Notes under the pieces: generated by a model | Databases searched by the model: none | The model's input: only the letters and a program-made list of their open reading frames with translations | Told to the model about the DNA's origin: nothing | NCBI RefSeq assembly: GCF_013317235.1 | Contig: NZ_WLCM01000001.1 | Location: 138,850 to 202,849 of the forward strand | Source of the DNA: Leisingera sp. ANG59 | GTDB taxonomy: Bacteria > Pseudomonadota > Alphaproteobacteria > Rhodobacterales > Rhodobacteraceae | DNA length: 64,000 nt | Direction of reading: 5' to 3' | Shown here: positions 31,955 to 41,390 of the stretch, piece by piece | Layout: each line of letters opens with the position of its first letter | Numbering within the stretch: the first letter of the stretch is position 1 | Translations under genes and position numbers: made by a program

Positions 31955-33247
31955 TCAGACCAGCTCACCCTCGGCGGTCAGGGTCAGCTTGCCGCCCAGA
32001 TAGGGAGCAAGAGCCTCCGGCAGTTTGACCGACCCATCCGCCTGCTGGCCGTTTTCCAGCACCGCGATCAGGCAGCGCCCGACGGCCAGGCCGGAACCGT
32101 TCAGCGTGTGCACGAACTGCGGCTTGCCGCCGTCGGCAGGCTTAAAGCGCGCGTTCATCCGGCGGGCCTGGAAATCACCGCAGACCGAGACCGAGGAGAT
32201 CTCGCGGTAGGTGTTCTGGCCGGGCACCCAGACCTCGATGTCGTGGGTCTTACGGGCGCCAAAGCCCATGTCGCCGGTGCACAGCACAATGGTGCGATAG
32301 GGCAGGCCCAGGCGCTCCAGGATGTCCTCGGCGCAGCGGGTCATGCGCTCGTGCTCTTCAACGCTCTTGTCCGGATGCGTGACCGAGACCATTTCGACTT
32401 TCTCGAACTGGTGCTGGCGCAGCATGCCGGCGGTGTCCTTGCCGGCCGAACCGGCCTCGGAGCGGAAGCACTGGGTGTGGGCCACATAGCGGCGCGGCAG
32501 ATAGCTTTCCTCGACCACCAGGTTGTTCACGATATTGGTCAGCGTGACCTCAGCCGTCGGCACCAGCCACCAGCCGTCGGTGGTCTTGTAGCTGTCCTCG
32601 CCGAACTTGGGCAGCTGGCCGGTGCCATACATCATCTCTTCGCGCACCAGCACCGGGGTCCAGGTCTCGGTCAGGCCGTTCTCGTCCACATGGGTGTTGA
32701 TCATGAACTGCGCCAGCGCCCGGTGGATGCGGGCTACCGCACCGGACAGCACGACGAAACGGCTGCCCGACAGCTTGGCCGCTACCTCGAAATCCATGCC
32801 GGGTTTCACGCCTTCGATCTCGAAGTGCTCCTTGGGCTCGAAATCGAGAGCCTTCGGCTCGCCCCAGCGGCGGATTTCGACGTTGTCGTCTTCATCCTCA
32901 CCCTCCGGCACATCGTCGAATGCCAGGTTCGGGATGGTCATCAGCATGTCGTTGAGCTGCTGGTCCAGCGCCTTGGCCTCGGTATTCATGGCCGCCACTT
33001 CGGCCTTCTTCTCGGCCACCAGCGCGCGCAGGCGCTCGAATTCGGCCTCGTCGCCGCGGCCCTTGGCAGCGCCGACTTCCTTGGAGGCCTTGTTCTGTTC
33101 GGCCTGTGCGGTTTCCGCGGCCAGGATCTTAGCCCGGCGCGCCTCATCCAGCGCCAGGATCTCGGATGACACGCCCGCATCCCCGCGCCGCGCCACAGCG
33201 GCGTCGAAGGCGGCAGGATTTTCGCGGATTGCGCGGATGTCATGCAT
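31955..33247 (-). CDS. serS: Seryl-tRNA synthetase
   Basis: Class II aminoacyl-tRNA synthetase charging tRNA-Ser and tRNA-Sec. The 430-aa product starts [20 protein letters not shown]; the frame is open 15 codons further, but this start matches the family. The N-terminal coiled-coil arm occupies about residues 28-105. Class II motif 2 is seen in [20 protein letters not shown] and motif 3 in [16 protein letters not shown] near the C-terminus. Expected family length. It is read toward a shared terminator and is followed by no other gene on its strand. Confidence 0.97.
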   Translation of the reverse strand: MHDIRAIRENPAAFDAAVARRGDAGVSSEILALDEARRAKILAAETAQAEQNKASKEVGAAKGRGDEAEFERLRALVAEKKAEVAAMNTEAKALDQQLNDMLMTIPNLAFDDVPEGEDEDDNVEIRRWGEPKALDFEPKEHFEIEGVKPGMDFEVAAKLSGSRFVVLSGAVARIHRALAQFMINTHVDENGLTETWTPVLVREEMMYGTGQLPKFGEDSYKTTDGWWLVPTAEVTLTNIVNNLVVEESYLPRRYVAHTQCFRSEAGSAGKDTAGMLRQHQFEKVEMVSVTHPDKSVEEHERMTRCAEDILERLGLPYRTIVLCTGDMGFGARKTHDIEVWVPGQNTYREISSVSVCGDFQARRMNARFKPADGGKPQFVHTLNGSGLAVGRCLIAVLENGQQADGSVKLPEALAPYLGGKLTLTAEGELV

Positions 33248-33356
33248 GAGAGTTTCTCCTAGCGTTGGAAGATGGTTTGAATCAGTAGGCACATCCTATG
33301 ACGCAAGGGTGAACAAAGGGGAAGGGGGCGGACACCTTCCCGCCTCATGGCGGAAA

Positions 33357-33384
33357 GAAAAAGGCCGGGTGTTGCGCCCGGCCT
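33357..33384 (-). terminator. Intrinsic terminator of the SET-domain gene
   Basis: On the minus strand AGGCCGGG and CCCGGCCT (33362-33369 with 33377-33384) form an 8-bp stem followed by a T-run (A-rich 33357-33362 on the plus strand). Confidence 0.8.
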
Positions 33385-33392
33385 GCTTTCGG

Positions 33393-33809
33393 TCATTCCG
33401 CTGCCATTGGCAGCATGTGCACGTGATGCCGTGGCGGCTGCATGCGGATCTCGCCGGTCAGGAAATCGGCATAGTCGAATGTCAGCTCCGTGCCTGCCGG
33501 GATGTTGGTCAGCGCCCGGCCCCAGACCCCGTCGGAAAAATCGAGGTTAGGATACATCGAATGGTTCAGGAAGCGGCCTTCGTCGCATTGCAGGATAAGG
33601 TAGCCGGGGCGGCAGGGATCCGGGAAGCTATAGCGTTCCAGAAACTCCTTCATGTGGGGTTCGACATTGTCCAGCTTGCTCTCCGGGAAGGTGGTGTCGA
33701 GCATTCTGTCATACCGCCAGACGATGTCACCCTTGGTGATTTTGTCATGGCAGAAAACGCCCAGCCCTTCGATGACCGAGGGGGCGAGATAGCAGCGCAC
33801 CATCATCAT
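33393..33809 (-). CDS. SET domain-containing protein
   Basis: 138-aa protein consisting almost only of a SET domain, the fold of protein lysine methyltransferases. Visible parts are RCYLAPSVIEGLGVFCHDKITKGDIVW (about residues 4-30), RFLNHSMYPNL (about 80, with the NHS cofactor-site motif) and GTELTFDYADF (about 105, with the YAD end of the pseudoknot). There is no Cys-rich post-SET region; the C-terminus is His/Met-rich. The start at 33809 has GAAGGAAC upstream. The substrate is unknown. Confidence 0.8.
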   Translation of the reverse strand: MMMVRCYLAPSVIEGLGVFCHDKITKGDIVWRYDRMLDTTFPESKLDNVEPHMKEFLERYSFPDPCRPGYLILQCDEGRFLNHSMYPNLDFSDGVWGRALTNIPAGTELTFDYADFLTGEIRMQPPRHHVHMLPMAAE

Positions 33810-34120
33810 GCGCCTGTTCCTTCTTTCAGGAATGGCCGGGCCGCCATCCGGACCGGAATGAGGGGGCAATGCCCCGCGCCTGGCGGCTTGCGCAAGGGAA
33901 AGCAAAGCGCCGAATCGCGCTGTTTTGCAATAAAAATCTGCACCACGGCACAGCGTGTTCGTCCTTTCTTTTGCCGCCAGCCGGACCAGATGCCGCTGTG
34001 GCCTGCAATACGCCCCTCCGCGACCGCAGCGTTCCCTTGCAAAGCCGGGGTCCAGCGCATAGGTTCCGCTGCAAATTTCCGGCGCTAACTCCAGTGCCGC
34101 TTTGACAGAAGGAATATCCC
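33810..34120. other. 311-bp divergent intergenic region before yajC
   Basis: No gene recognised. It must hold the promoters for the SET-domain gene (minus) and for yajC-secDF (plus). A short GGGGC/GCCCC hairpin lies near 33862-33876. I could not place convincing -35/-10 elements. Confidence 0.4.
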
Positions 34121-34405
34121 ATGGACGGTGGCGCAGTCGCCCAATTTCTCCCGCTTATCCTGATCTTCGCGATCATGTACTTCCTGCTGATCCGCCCGCA
34201 GCAGAAGAAGATGAAACAGCATCAGGCGATGGTGGACGGCCTGCGCCGCGGTGACCAGGTGGTGACCCAGGGCGGCGTGATCGGCAAAGTGGCCAAGGTC
34301 AAGGAAGACGGCGAGATCGAGGTGGAAATCGCAGATGGCGTTAAAGTGCGCGTGGTCAAGGCGACCATTGCCCAAGTTCTGAGCAAGACTGAGCCGGCAG
34401 CTTAA
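34121..34405 (+). CDS. yajC: Sec translocon accessory subunit YajC
   Basis: 94-aa inner-membrane protein that joins the SecDF complex. A single TM (FLPLILIFAIMYFLLI, about residues 7-22) is followed by the signature RPQQKKMKQHQAMVDGLRRG and the small beta domain DQVVTQGGVIGKVAKVKED. It is the first gene of the yajC-secD-secF set, 33 bp before secD. Confidence 0.96.
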   Translation: MDGGAVAQFLPLILIFAIMYFLLIRPQQKKMKQHQAMVDGLRRGDQVVTQGGVIGKVAKVKEDGEIEVEIADGVKVRVVKATIAQVLSKTEPAA

Positions 34406-34438
34406 GCGCCCTTAACAACCATCTGAAAAGGCAGGGCA

Positions 34439-36100
34439 ATGCTGCAAATTGATCTCTGGAAGAGGGTGCTGATCTGGCTGGTTTGCGCAGCTGGTATCAT
34501 GCTTGCCCTGCCAAACGGCTTTTATACCCGTGTCGAACAAGCCAACGACGCGGCCGCCGATATCATCGCAAAGGGCGAAACGCCGGAACGGCTGGAAACT
34601 GCAGGCCAGTGGCCGTCGTTCCTTCCGTCGGGCCTTGTGAACCTCGGCCTCGACCTGCGGGGCGGGGCGCATCTGCTGGCCGAGGTGCAGGTTGAAGACG
34701 TCTATGAGGCTCGGATGGACGCGCTGTGGCCGGAGGTGCGGGATGCGCTGCGGCCCGAGCGTGACACGGTCGGCACCTTCCGCCGCCAGCCGGGTCCTGC
34801 GGACCAGATTCGCCTGAAGATTTCCAAACCGGACGGCATGGCCCGCGCGCTGGAAGTGGTGCGCGGCCTGGCCAATCCGGTGACGAGCCTCACCGGTGCT
34901 GGGGCAACAGACATCGATGTTTCCGCTGACGGCGACATTCTTGTGGTGCAGCTGAGTGAGGCTGAAAAGCTTGCTTCCGACGACCGCACTGTGCGCCAGT
35001 CGCTGGAAATCGTGCGCCGCCGGATCGACGAGGTCGGCACCCGCGAGCCGACCATCCAGCGCCAGGGCGCCGATCGGATCCTGATTCAGGTGCCGGGCAT
35101 CGGTTCCGCATCTGAACTGAAGGCGATCATCGGCACCACCGCGCAGCTGACCTTCAACCCGGTTGTCGGCCGCGGCACTGACGCGGATGCAGCACCGGGT
35201 ATCGGCAACAAGGTTGTGCCGTCGCTTGACGAAGAAGGGTTCTATTACACCATTGAAGCCGCCGCTGTTGTTACCGGCGAGGACCTGGTGGATGCGCAGC
35301 CGTCGTTTGACCAGAACGGCCGTCCTGCAGTGACCTTCCGCTTCAATACCTCCGGCGCCCGCCGGTTCGGCGATTATACCGCTGAGAACATCGGGTCGCC
35401 TTTTGCCATCGTGCTGGATGACGAGGTGGTCTCCGCCCCGGTGATCCAATCGCACATTCCGGGTGGTTCCGGCATCATCACGGGTAACTTTACCGTTGAG
35501 GAAAGCACCAACCTGGCGGTGCTGCTGCGTGCCGGCGCGCTGCCTGCCGGGCTGGAGTTCCTGGAAGAGCGGACCATCGGTCCAGAACTGGGTCAGGACA
35601 GCATCGACGCGGGCAAGATTGCGACCATCGTGGCCTTTGTTGCCGTGCTGGTGTTCATGGGCCTCAGCTATGGCCTGTTCGGCCTTTTTGCCAATGTCGC
35701 GCTGGTGCTGAACATCGCGCTGATCTTCGGCATGCTCAGCCTGATCGGCGGCACCCTGACCCTGCCGGGTATCGCAGGTATCGTGCTGACGGTTGGCATG
35801 GCGGTTGACGCCAATGTGCTGATCTTTGAGCGTATCCGCGAGGAGCTGAAGGCGGGCCGCGGCCCGGCCAAGGCCATCGACGAAGGCTACTCCAAGGCGC
35901 TCAGCGCCATTCTCGACGCCAATATCACCACTTTCATCACTGCTGTGATCCTGTTCGCCATGGGCTCCGGCCCGGTGCGCGGCTTTGCGATCACCCTGGG
36001 GCTGGGCATCATGACCTCGGTCTTTACCGCGATCTTCGTGACCCGGCTGATGATCGTCATGTGGTTTGAACGGCGCCGTCCGAAAACGATTGAGGTGTGA
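34439..36100 (+). CDS. secD: Protein translocase subunit SecD
   Basis: 553-aa RND-like membrane protein that uses the proton gradient to help late steps of preprotein export. It has an N-terminal TM, a large periplasmic P1 region with GLDLRGGAHLLAEV (about residue 65), and a C-terminal block of five to six TMs. That block includes GIVLTVGMAVDANVLIFERIREEL-type TM4 (about 447-470), where the conserved Asp lies, and ALSAILDANITTFITAVILF. Typical length. Preceded by AAGGCAGGG. Confidence 0.97.
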   Translation: MLQIDLWKRVLIWLVCAAGIMLALPNGFYTRVEQANDAAADIIAKGETPERLETAGQWPSFLPSGLVNLGLDLRGGAHLLAEVQVEDVYEARMDALWPEVRDALRPERDTVGTFRRQPGPADQIRLKISKPDGMARALEVVRGLANPVTSLTGAGATDIDVSADGDILVVQLSEAEKLASDDRTVRQSLEIVRRRIDEVGTREPTIQRQGADRILIQVPGIGSASELKAIIGTTAQLTFNPVVGRGTDADAAPGIGNKVVPSLDEEGFYYTIEAAAVVTGEDLVDAQPSFDQNGRPAVTFRFNTSGARRFGDYTAENIGSPFAIVLDDEVVSAPVIQSHIPGGSGIITGNFTVEESTNLAVLLRAGALPAGLEFLEERTIGPELGQDSIDAGKIATIVAFVAVLVFMGLSYGLFGLFANVALVLNIALIFGMLSLIGGTLTLPGIAGIVLTVGMAVDANVLIFERIREELKAGRGPAKAIDEGYSKALSAILDANITTFITAVILFAMGSGPVRGFAITLGLGIMTSVFTAIFVTRLMIVMWFERRRPKTIEV

Positions 36101-36101
36101 T

Positions 36102-37070
36102 ATGCGGCTGAAACTTGTTCCCGAAGGCACCTCCTTCGATTTCTTCAAACGCTCCAAGCTGTGGCTGGGCATCTCGGCCCTGATGATGGTCGCGGCGCTG
36201 GCCTCCTTCCTGCTGCAGGGGCTGAACTTCGGCATCGACTTCCGCGGTGGTACCACCATCCGTACGGAGGCCTCCGAGTCTGTGGATGTGGGCGCCTACC
36301 GCGACGCGCTGGCGGCGCATGGCCTGGGCGATGTGTCGATCACAGAGGTGTTCGATCCAACCTTCGAGGAAGACCAGCACGTTGCCATGATCCGTATTCA
36401 GGCGCAGGACGACGGCGAGGCGATCTCCGGCGAGATGATCGAAACACTGAAAGATTCGCTGGACGCGGTGGCGCCGGGCATCAAGTTCGTGTCCGTCGAA
36501 TCCGTCGGCCCCAAAGTCTCGGGCGAACTGATCACTACGGCGGTGCTTGCGGTCGCCTTGGCGATTGCGGCAGTGCTGGTCTACATCTGGCTTCGCTTCG
36601 AATGGCAGTTCGCGCTTGGCGCGGTGGCGGCACTTGTGCATGATGTGGTGCTGACCATCGGCGTGTTCTCCGAGCTGCAGATCAAGTTCGACCTGGCCAT
36701 CATCGCGGCACTTTTGACCATCGTCGGCTACTCGCTGAACGATACTGTGGTGGTGTTCGACCGGGTGCGCGAGAACCTGCGCCGCTACAAGAAGAAGGAC
36801 CTCTCTGAGGTTCTGAACATCTCGATCAACGAGACGCTGAGCCGGACGATGATGACCTCTGTCACCACGCTGCTGGCGCTAATTTCGCTCTATGTGCTGG
36901 GCGGCGACGTGATCCGCGGTTTCGTCTTTGCGATGATCTGGGGCGTTGTGGTCGGGACCTATTCGTCGGTCTTCGTCGCCTCCACCATCCTGCTGAAGCT
37001 GGGGGTGAAGCGCGACTGGTCGAAACAGGCCAACACCACCGGCAACCAGTTCTCGAACATTGATGCTTGA
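36102..37070 (+). CDS. secF: Protein translocase subunit SecF
   Basis: 322-aa partner of SecD with six predicted TMs. Motifs are FGIDFRGGTTIR (about residue 44), the TM4 motif GYSLNDTVVVFDRVRENL (about 210) and NETLSRTMMTSVTTLLALISLY (about 245). The ATG follows the secD stop after one base. Its own TGA overlaps the start of the next gene by 8 bp, so the TauE-type gene behind it is probably co-translated. Confidence 0.96.
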   Translation: MRLKLVPEGTSFDFFKRSKLWLGISALMMVAALASFLLQGLNFGIDFRGGTTIRTEASESVDVGAYRDALAAHGLGDVSITEVFDPTFEEDQHVAMIRIQAQDDGEAISGEMIETLKDSLDAVAPGIKFVSVESVGPKVSGELITTAVLAVALAIAAVLVYIWLRFEWQFALGAVAALVHDVVLTIGVFSELQIKFDLAIIAALLTIVGYSLNDTVVVFDRVRENLRRYKKKDLSEVLNISINETLSRTMMTSVTTLLALISLYVLGGDVIRGFVFAMIWGVVVGTYSSVFVASTILLKLGVKRDWSKQANTTGNQFSNIDA

Positions 37071-37815
37071 AGCGTTCGAAGCGGCCCTGGCCACACCGGG
37101 GTTGTTCTGGCTGCTGGTCACCATTGGAGCCGCGGGTCTTGTCCGCGGCTTCACTGGTTTTGGCACCGCGATGATCTTTGTACCGGTTGGCGCCCAGTTC
37201 CTGCCGTCTGCAGATGTGGTGTTCCTGATGGTGCTGATGGGGGTATTTTCCACCATCACTCTGTTCCCGCAGGCCTGGAGCAAGGCGGACAGGGCAGAAG
37301 TTGGCGCCTTGTCCATGGCCGCTGCGGTCACCGTGCCGGCAGGATTGTGGCTGATGTCGCAGATGGACCCGCTGACCCTGCGCTGGGTTGCAGCCGGGGT
37401 GATCGGCGTGACACTGGCCGCTGTGGTCTCCGGCTGGCGCTGGCAGGGCAAACTTGGCTGGCCGGGGCGCTTTGCCATCGGCGGTGCCGCCGGTATCGTT
37501 GGCGGCATGACGGGCCTCACCGGGCCGGTGATTATCGTCTTCTACCTCGCCAACGTGCGTGACGTCGCGCGGGTCCGGGCCAACACCATCGTGTTCCTGG
37601 CTGCGCTCGACGTGGTGATCGCTGCCAACCTGATCTTCGGCGGCATGGCCAGCCTCAAGGCGGTGATACTGGCCTGCCTGCTCGGCATCCCCTACATAAT
37701 CACCACGCTGACCGGCAAGGCGCTGTTTGATCCCAAGCTGGAGAAGATCTACCGCCTTGCCTCCTATTCCGTGATTGCACTGGCCGTGCTATCCAGCCTC
37801 CCGGTATTTGACTGA
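37063..37815 (+). CDS. TauE/SafE family permease
   Basis: 250-aa membrane protein of the same family as the product of 2644-3498, with about 8 helices and motifs GLVRGFTGFGTAMIFVP (about residues 23-39) and GIVGGMTGLTGPVIIVFY (about 145). This branch (GFTGFGxA) is widespread in alphaproteobacteria and its substrate is not known. It starts inside the last codons of secF and is followed 11 bp later by the Mth938-like gene, so it belongs to the sec-ccm run. Confidence 0.88.
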   Translation: MLEAFEAALATPGLFWLLVTIGAAGLVRGFTGFGTAMIFVPVGAQFLPSADVVFLMVLMGVFSTITLFPQAWSKADRAEVGALSMAAAVTVPAGLWLMSQMDPLTLRWVAAGVIGVTLAAVVSGWRWQGKLGWPGRFAIGGAAGIVGGMTGLTGPVIIVFYLANVRDVARVRANTIVFLAALDVVIAANLIFGGMASLKAVILACLLGIPYIITTLTGKALFDPKLEKIYRLASYSVIALAVLSSLPVFD

Positions 37816-37826
37816 AAGGACCGTCC

Positions 37827-38180
37827 ATGCGCCTGAACGAAGTGAGCTATTCCGATGCGCAGCCCATCGACGGCTATGGCGAGGGTTTCTTCCGCATCGG
37901 CGGCAAGGTGCATCAGGGGGCCGTTCTGACGTCGGCGGCTGGCACTGCGGGTTGGGGCGGCATGGCCGACGCTGCGCCGCTGCTGGCGCTTGCCGGAGAG
38001 ATTGATGTCTTGTTCATCGGAACCGGACCTGTGATCGCCCATATCCCGGCAGACTTGCGCAAGGCGCTGGAGGAGGCGGGTCTGGGCATTGAGGCGATGA
38101 ACTCGCCCGCCGCTTGCCGCACCTACAACGTGCTCTTGTCGGAAGGGCGCCGGATTGCCCTCGCGGCGCTGCCGGTCTGA
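37827..38180 (+). CDS. Mth938-like domain protein (NDUFAF3/DUF498 family)
   Basis: 117-aa protein of the Mth938/NDUFAF3 family, whose mitochondrial member helps assemble respiratory complex I. The sequence shows IDGYGEGFFRIGGKVHQGAVL, then DVLFIGTGPVIAHIPADLRKAL and GIEAMNSPAACRTYNVLLSEGRRIALAALPV, the usual order. Genes of this family are often found near secDF in alphaproteobacteria. Its bacterial role is not established; I infer a possible membrane or respiratory assembly function only from homology and neighbourhood. Confidence 0.85.
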   Translation: MRLNEVSYSDAQPIDGYGEGFFRIGGKVHQGAVLTSAAGTAGWGGMADAAPLLALAGEIDVLFIGTGPVIAHIPADLRKALEEAGLGIEAMNSPAACRTYNVLLSEGRRIALAALPV

Positions 38181-38266
38181 TTTTCAGAAGGTTCATTTGA
38201 CCTGCCGCAAAGCAGACGGTTTGAAAACAGGTTTTTGATGCCCGGAAAGATGGGACAGCGAACTTC

Positions 38267-38881
38267 ATGACATTGACTGTGACGGATCTGGGCGTGGCCC
38301 GCGGCGGCATCCCGGTGCTGGAGGGTGTGAGCTTTGCGCTGGCGCCCGGTAAGGCGCTGATCCTGCGGGGCTCTAACGGCATCGGCAAGACCACGCTGCT
38401 GCGCACCGTCGCAGGCCTGCAGCCGCCGCTGAAGGGCCGGGTCGATGGGGCTGAGGATCAGATCGCCTATGCCGCCCATTCCGACGGGCTGAAACCAACG
38501 CTGACAGTGGCAGAGAACCTGATCTTCTGGGCCAGTGTCTTTGGCCGCAATGGCATTGAACAGGCGCTGGACGGGTTTGACTTGCAAACCCTGCGCGACC
38601 GCCAGGCCGGTGCGCTGTCCGCGGGCCAGAAACGCCGCTTGGGCCTCAGCCGGATGCTGGTCACCGGCCGCCCGATCTGGATCATGGATGAGCCGACGGT
38701 GAGCCTGGACAAGACCTCCGTGGCGATGTTTGCAAACGCGGTGCGGGCGCATCTGGGGCAGGGCGGCTCGGCGCTGATTGCCACCCATATCGACCTGGGG
38801 CTGGAGGCGGAGGTGCTGGATGTCGGCCCCTACAAGGCCAAGCCGCCGGAGATCGACGATTTTGACGGAGGCTTCCTGTGA
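38267..38881 (+). CDS. ccmA: Haem exporter ATP-binding protein CcmA
   Basis: 204-aa ATPase of the CcmABCD complex, which releases holo-CcmE during cytochrome c maturation. Walker [10 protein letters not shown] (about residues 35-43), signature [15 protein letters not shown] (about 118) and Walker [14 protein letters not shown] (about 137) are present. It overlaps ccmB by 4 bp (ATGA-type). Short for an ABC ATPase, which is normal for CcmA. Confidence 0.96.
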   Translation: MTLTVTDLGVARGGIPVLEGVSFALAPGKALILRGSNGIGKTTLLRTVAGLQPPLKGRVDGAEDQIAYAAHSDGLKPTLTVAENLIFWASVFGRNGIEQALDGFDLQTLRDRQAGALSAGQKRRLGLSRMLVTGRPIWIMDEPTVSLDKTSVAMFANAVRAHLGQGGSALIATHIDLGLEAEVLDVGPYKAKPPEIDDFDGGFL

Positions 38882-39534
38882 TTGCGCTTCTCCTGCGGGA
38901 TCTGAAGCTCGCCTTCCGGGCGGGCGGCGGCTTTGGGCTGGGTCTTGCGTTCTTTCTGATCGTGACCGTGATGGTGCCGTTTTCCGTCGGCCCGCAGTCC
39001 GAGTTGCTTGCCCGCATCGCCCCGGGTGTGTTGTGGCTGGGGGCGCTGCTGGCGTGCCTGCTGTCGCTCGACCGGCTGCTGGCGCTGGATTGGGAGGACG
39101 GCTCGCTCGACCTGCTGGCCACCGCGCCGCTGCCGCTGGAAAGCACTGTCACGATCAAGGCGCTGGCCCATTGGATCACCACCGGCCTGCCGCTGGTGAT
39201 GGCGGCCCCGGTGCTGGGGGTGCTGCTGAACCTGCCGGTACAGGGCTTTCAGTGGCTGGTGATCTCCCTGCTGCTGGGCACACCTGCGCTGTCCGTTATC
39301 GGCACCTTCGGCGCCGCCCTGACCGTGGGGCTGAAGCGCGGCGGCCTCTTGATGTCGCTGCTGGTGATGCCGCTTTACGTGCCGACGCTGATTTTCGGGT
39401 CCGAGGTGGCCCGCCGCGGAGCCGAGGGCATGGCGGTGCAGACACCGCTGCTTCTGCTGGCGGGCATCTCTGCCGCCTCCATCGCCCTGCTCCCGTTTGC
39501 CAGCGCCGCCGTCCTGCGCGTCAATTTGCGCTGA
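38878..39534 (+). CDS. ccmB: Haem exporter protein CcmB
   Basis: 218-aa membrane protein with six predicted helices. Recognisable features are [25 protein letters not shown] at the N-terminus, [24 protein letters not shown] (about residues 62-85) and [16 protein letters not shown] (about 161). It is the permease partner of CcmA. The start is a GTG at 38878 overlapping the ccmA stop. Confidence 0.95.
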   Translation: MIALLLRDLKLAFRAGGGFGLGLAFFLIVTVMVPFSVGPQSELLARIAPGVLWLGALLACLLSLDRLLALDWEDGSLDLLATAPLPLESTVTIKALAHWITTGLPLVMAAPVLGVLLNLPVQGFQWLVISLLLGTPALSVIGTFGAALTVGLKRGGLLMSLLVMPLYVPTLIFGSEVARRGAEGMAVQTPLLLLAGISAASIALLPFASAAVLRVNLR

Positions 39535-39589
39535 CCGCATCCCGTGACCGTGAATTGAGAAACCCGAGAACAAGAGCTAAATAGCCACC

Positions 39590-40321
39590 ATGTCGATCTG
39601 GGAATACGCCAACCCGAAGAAGTTCCTGGCCACCACCGAAAAGGTGATGCCGGCCCTGTGGGTCAGCTCTGCGGTGCTGATTTCCGTGGGCCTGGTCTGG
39701 GGCTTCTTTTTCACGCCTGACGATTACCGTCAGGGCTCCACCGTCAAGATCATCTTCCTGCATGTGCCTTCGGCGTTGATGGCAATCAACGCCTGGTTCA
39801 TGATGCTGGTGACGTCGCTGGTCTGGGTGATCCGCCGCCACCATGTGAGCGCATTGGCCGCCAGGGCCGCGGCGCCCGTAGGCGTGGTCATGACCGTGAT
39901 CGCGCTGGTGACCGGGGCAATCTGGGGCCAGCCGATGTGGGGCACCTGGTGGGCCTGGGATCCGCGGCTGACATCCTTCTTGGTGCTGTTCCTGTTCTAC
40001 CTCGGCTACATCGCGCTGTGGGAGGCGATCGACAACCCCGACACCGCTGCGGACCTGACCTCGATCCTCTGCCTGGTCGGCTCGGTCTTTGCCGTGCTCA
40101 GCCGCTATGCGGTGAACTTCTGGAACCAGGGGCTGCACCAGGGCGCATCGCTGAGCCTGGACGAAAAGGAAAACGTGGCTGATGCGTTTTCCAACCCGCT
40201 TTATGTCTGCATGGCAGGCTTTGTCCTGCTGTTCATCGCATTGGTGTTCTACCGCACCGGAACTGAAATCCGCGCCCGCCGCATCAAGGCATTGATGGCG
40301 CGCGAACGGCTGGAGGCGTGA
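39590..40321 (+). CDS. ccmC: Haem handling protein CcmC
   Basis: 243-aa inner-membrane protein of the haem-handling family, with six TMs. The WWD-type motif is visible as WGQPMWGTWWAWDPRLTS (about residues 114-131), and flanking conserved histidines (FLHVPSALMA and the later RYAVNFWNQGLHQG) would ligate haem handed to CcmE. Its TGA shares one base with the ATG of ccmD, indicating translational coupling. Confidence 0.96.
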   Translation: MSIWEYANPKKFLATTEKVMPALWVSSAVLISVGLVWGFFFTPDDYRQGSTVKIIFLHVPSALMAINAWFMMLVTSLVWVIRRHHVSALAARAAAPVGVVMTVIALVTGAIWGQPMWGTWWAWDPRLTSFLVLFLFYLGYIALWEAIDNPDTAADLTSILCLVGSVFAVLSRYAVNFWNQGLHQGASLSLDEKENVADAFSNPLYVCMAGFVLLFIALVFYRTGTEIRARRIKALMARERLEA

Positions 40322-40476
40322 TGCCCGATCTTGGAAAATACGCCGATACGGTGCTGTCGGCCTATGGCGCCTCGCTGGTGCTGCTGGTGGCGCTGGTGGT
40401 GGTGACGATCCTGCGCGGCCGCAAGGTGCGCCGGGAGATGGAAACCCTGGAAACCCGGATGAAGCGCAATGGCTAA
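40321..40476 (+). CDS. ccmD: Haem exporter protein CcmD
   Basis: Short 51-aa gene between ccmC and ccmG. It reads MPDLGKYADTVLSAYGASLV at the start, then a single TM (about residues 16-32) followed by the basic cytoplasmic segment LRGRKVRREMETLETRMKRNG. This is the standard CcmD layout, needed to release holo-CcmE from CcmC. It overlaps ccmC by 1 bp and ccmG by 8 bp. Confidence 0.93.
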   Translation: MPDLGKYADTVLSAYGASLVLLVALVVVTILRGRKVRREMETLETRMKRNG

Positions 40477-41008
40477 GATCTCCCCCCTGATGGCGGTCCC
40501 CGGTGTGGTGTTTGCGGGATTTGTGGGCCTGGCGCTGGTGGGGATGTTCCGCGAGGACCCGAACAGTCTGCCGTCGGCCCGCGAAGGCCAGCCTGCGCCG
40601 CCGGTCGTCCTTGATGAGTTTCCGGGCAAGGAGATGTTCAGCGACGCCACCCTGCGCGACGGCACCGTGAAACTGGTGAACTATTGGGCCAGCTGGTGCG
40701 CGCCCTGCCGCGCTGAGCATCCGAACCTGGAGGCGCTGTCTGAGGAAGGCATCCCTGTCTACGGTATCAACTACAAGGATCAGCTGGCCAATGCCGAGTC
40801 CTTCCTGAACGAGCTGGGCGACCCCTACAAGGCCATTGGCCGGGATGAGAAGGGCCGGATGGCGATTGACTGGGGCCTGTACGGCGTGCCGGAAACCTAT
40901 GTGGTGGACGGCGATGGCAAGATTATCCTGCGCTTCGCCGGCCCGATCACCCAGCGGGTGATCGAAACCACCCTGCGCCCGGCGATGGAAAAGGCAGCGG
41001 GGCAGTAG
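40469..41008 (+). CDS. ccmG: Thiol:disulfide interchange protein CcmG/DsbE
   Basis: 179-aa periplasmic thioredoxin-like protein with an N-terminal membrane anchor (about residues 5-27). It keeps apocytochrome haem-binding cysteines reduced. The active site is WASWCAPCRAEHPN (Cys77, Cys80), followed by YGINYKDQ and YGVPETYVVDGDGKIILRFAG, typical of the DsbE subfamily. Last gene of the sec-ccm run; ccmE, ccmF and ccmH do not follow here. Confidence 0.95.
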   Translation: MAKISPLMAVPGVVFAGFVGLALVGMFREDPNSLPSAREGQPAPPVVLDEFPGKEMFSDATLRDGTVKLVNYWASWCAPCRAEHPNLEALSEEGIPVYGINYKDQLANAESFLNELGDPYKAIGRDEKGRMAIDWGLYGVPETYVVDGDGKIILRFAGPITQRVIETTLRPAMEKAAGQ

Positions 41009-41022
41009 CCGGCCCTACTGTA

Positions 41023-41316
41023 TCAGCCCGGTTCACACAGGGTGTAGCTGCTCAGATCGGGCTCCGCCTCCGACAGCGCATAGACGCGGTCCAGATGTTC
41101 CTGTTTGGAGCGCCAAATCAGATACTCGCTGAAGGCCTCCGGGTCCTGCCATTTCTGGATTACGGAAATTTTACCCCTTTCCGGGGCCAGCCGGATTTCA
41201 GCCTGCAAGCATCCGGCGTGCCGGCGAACCTCTTCCACCATCTGTTTGACAAGCACCGTCAGCTCGCTGAATTTTCCGGGCCGGGGGTGCAGATCAATTA
41301 TCACCGCTTCCATCAT
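41023..41316 (-). CDS. Antibiotic biosynthesis monooxygenase (ABM) domain protein, copy 1
   Basis: 97-aa ferredoxin-like ABM/YgiN-type protein. Visible are VIIDLHPRPGKFSELTVLVKQMVEEVRRHAGCLQAEI and SVIQKWQDPEAFSEYLIWRSKQEH, which match the beta-alpha-beta core of quinol/ABM monooxygenases. Such proteins oxidise quinols or polyketide-like aromatics without a cofactor, or act as stress proteins; activity here is unknown. GGAG lies 7 nt before the start. Downstream of a DOPA-dioxygenase-like gene and a second ABM gene on the same strand. Confidence 0.8.
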   Translation of the reverse strand: MMEAVIIDLHPRPGKFSELTVLVKQMVEEVRRHAGCLQAEIRLAPERGKISVIQKWQDPEAFSEYLIWRSKQEHLDRVYALSEAEPDLSSYTLCEPG

Positions 41317-41390
41317 TGAAGTCTCCGGGATTTGTGAGTGCTGGGATGGTCACAGCAACCTGGAAATTTCCGGAAAATTTGCGGTTCGGA

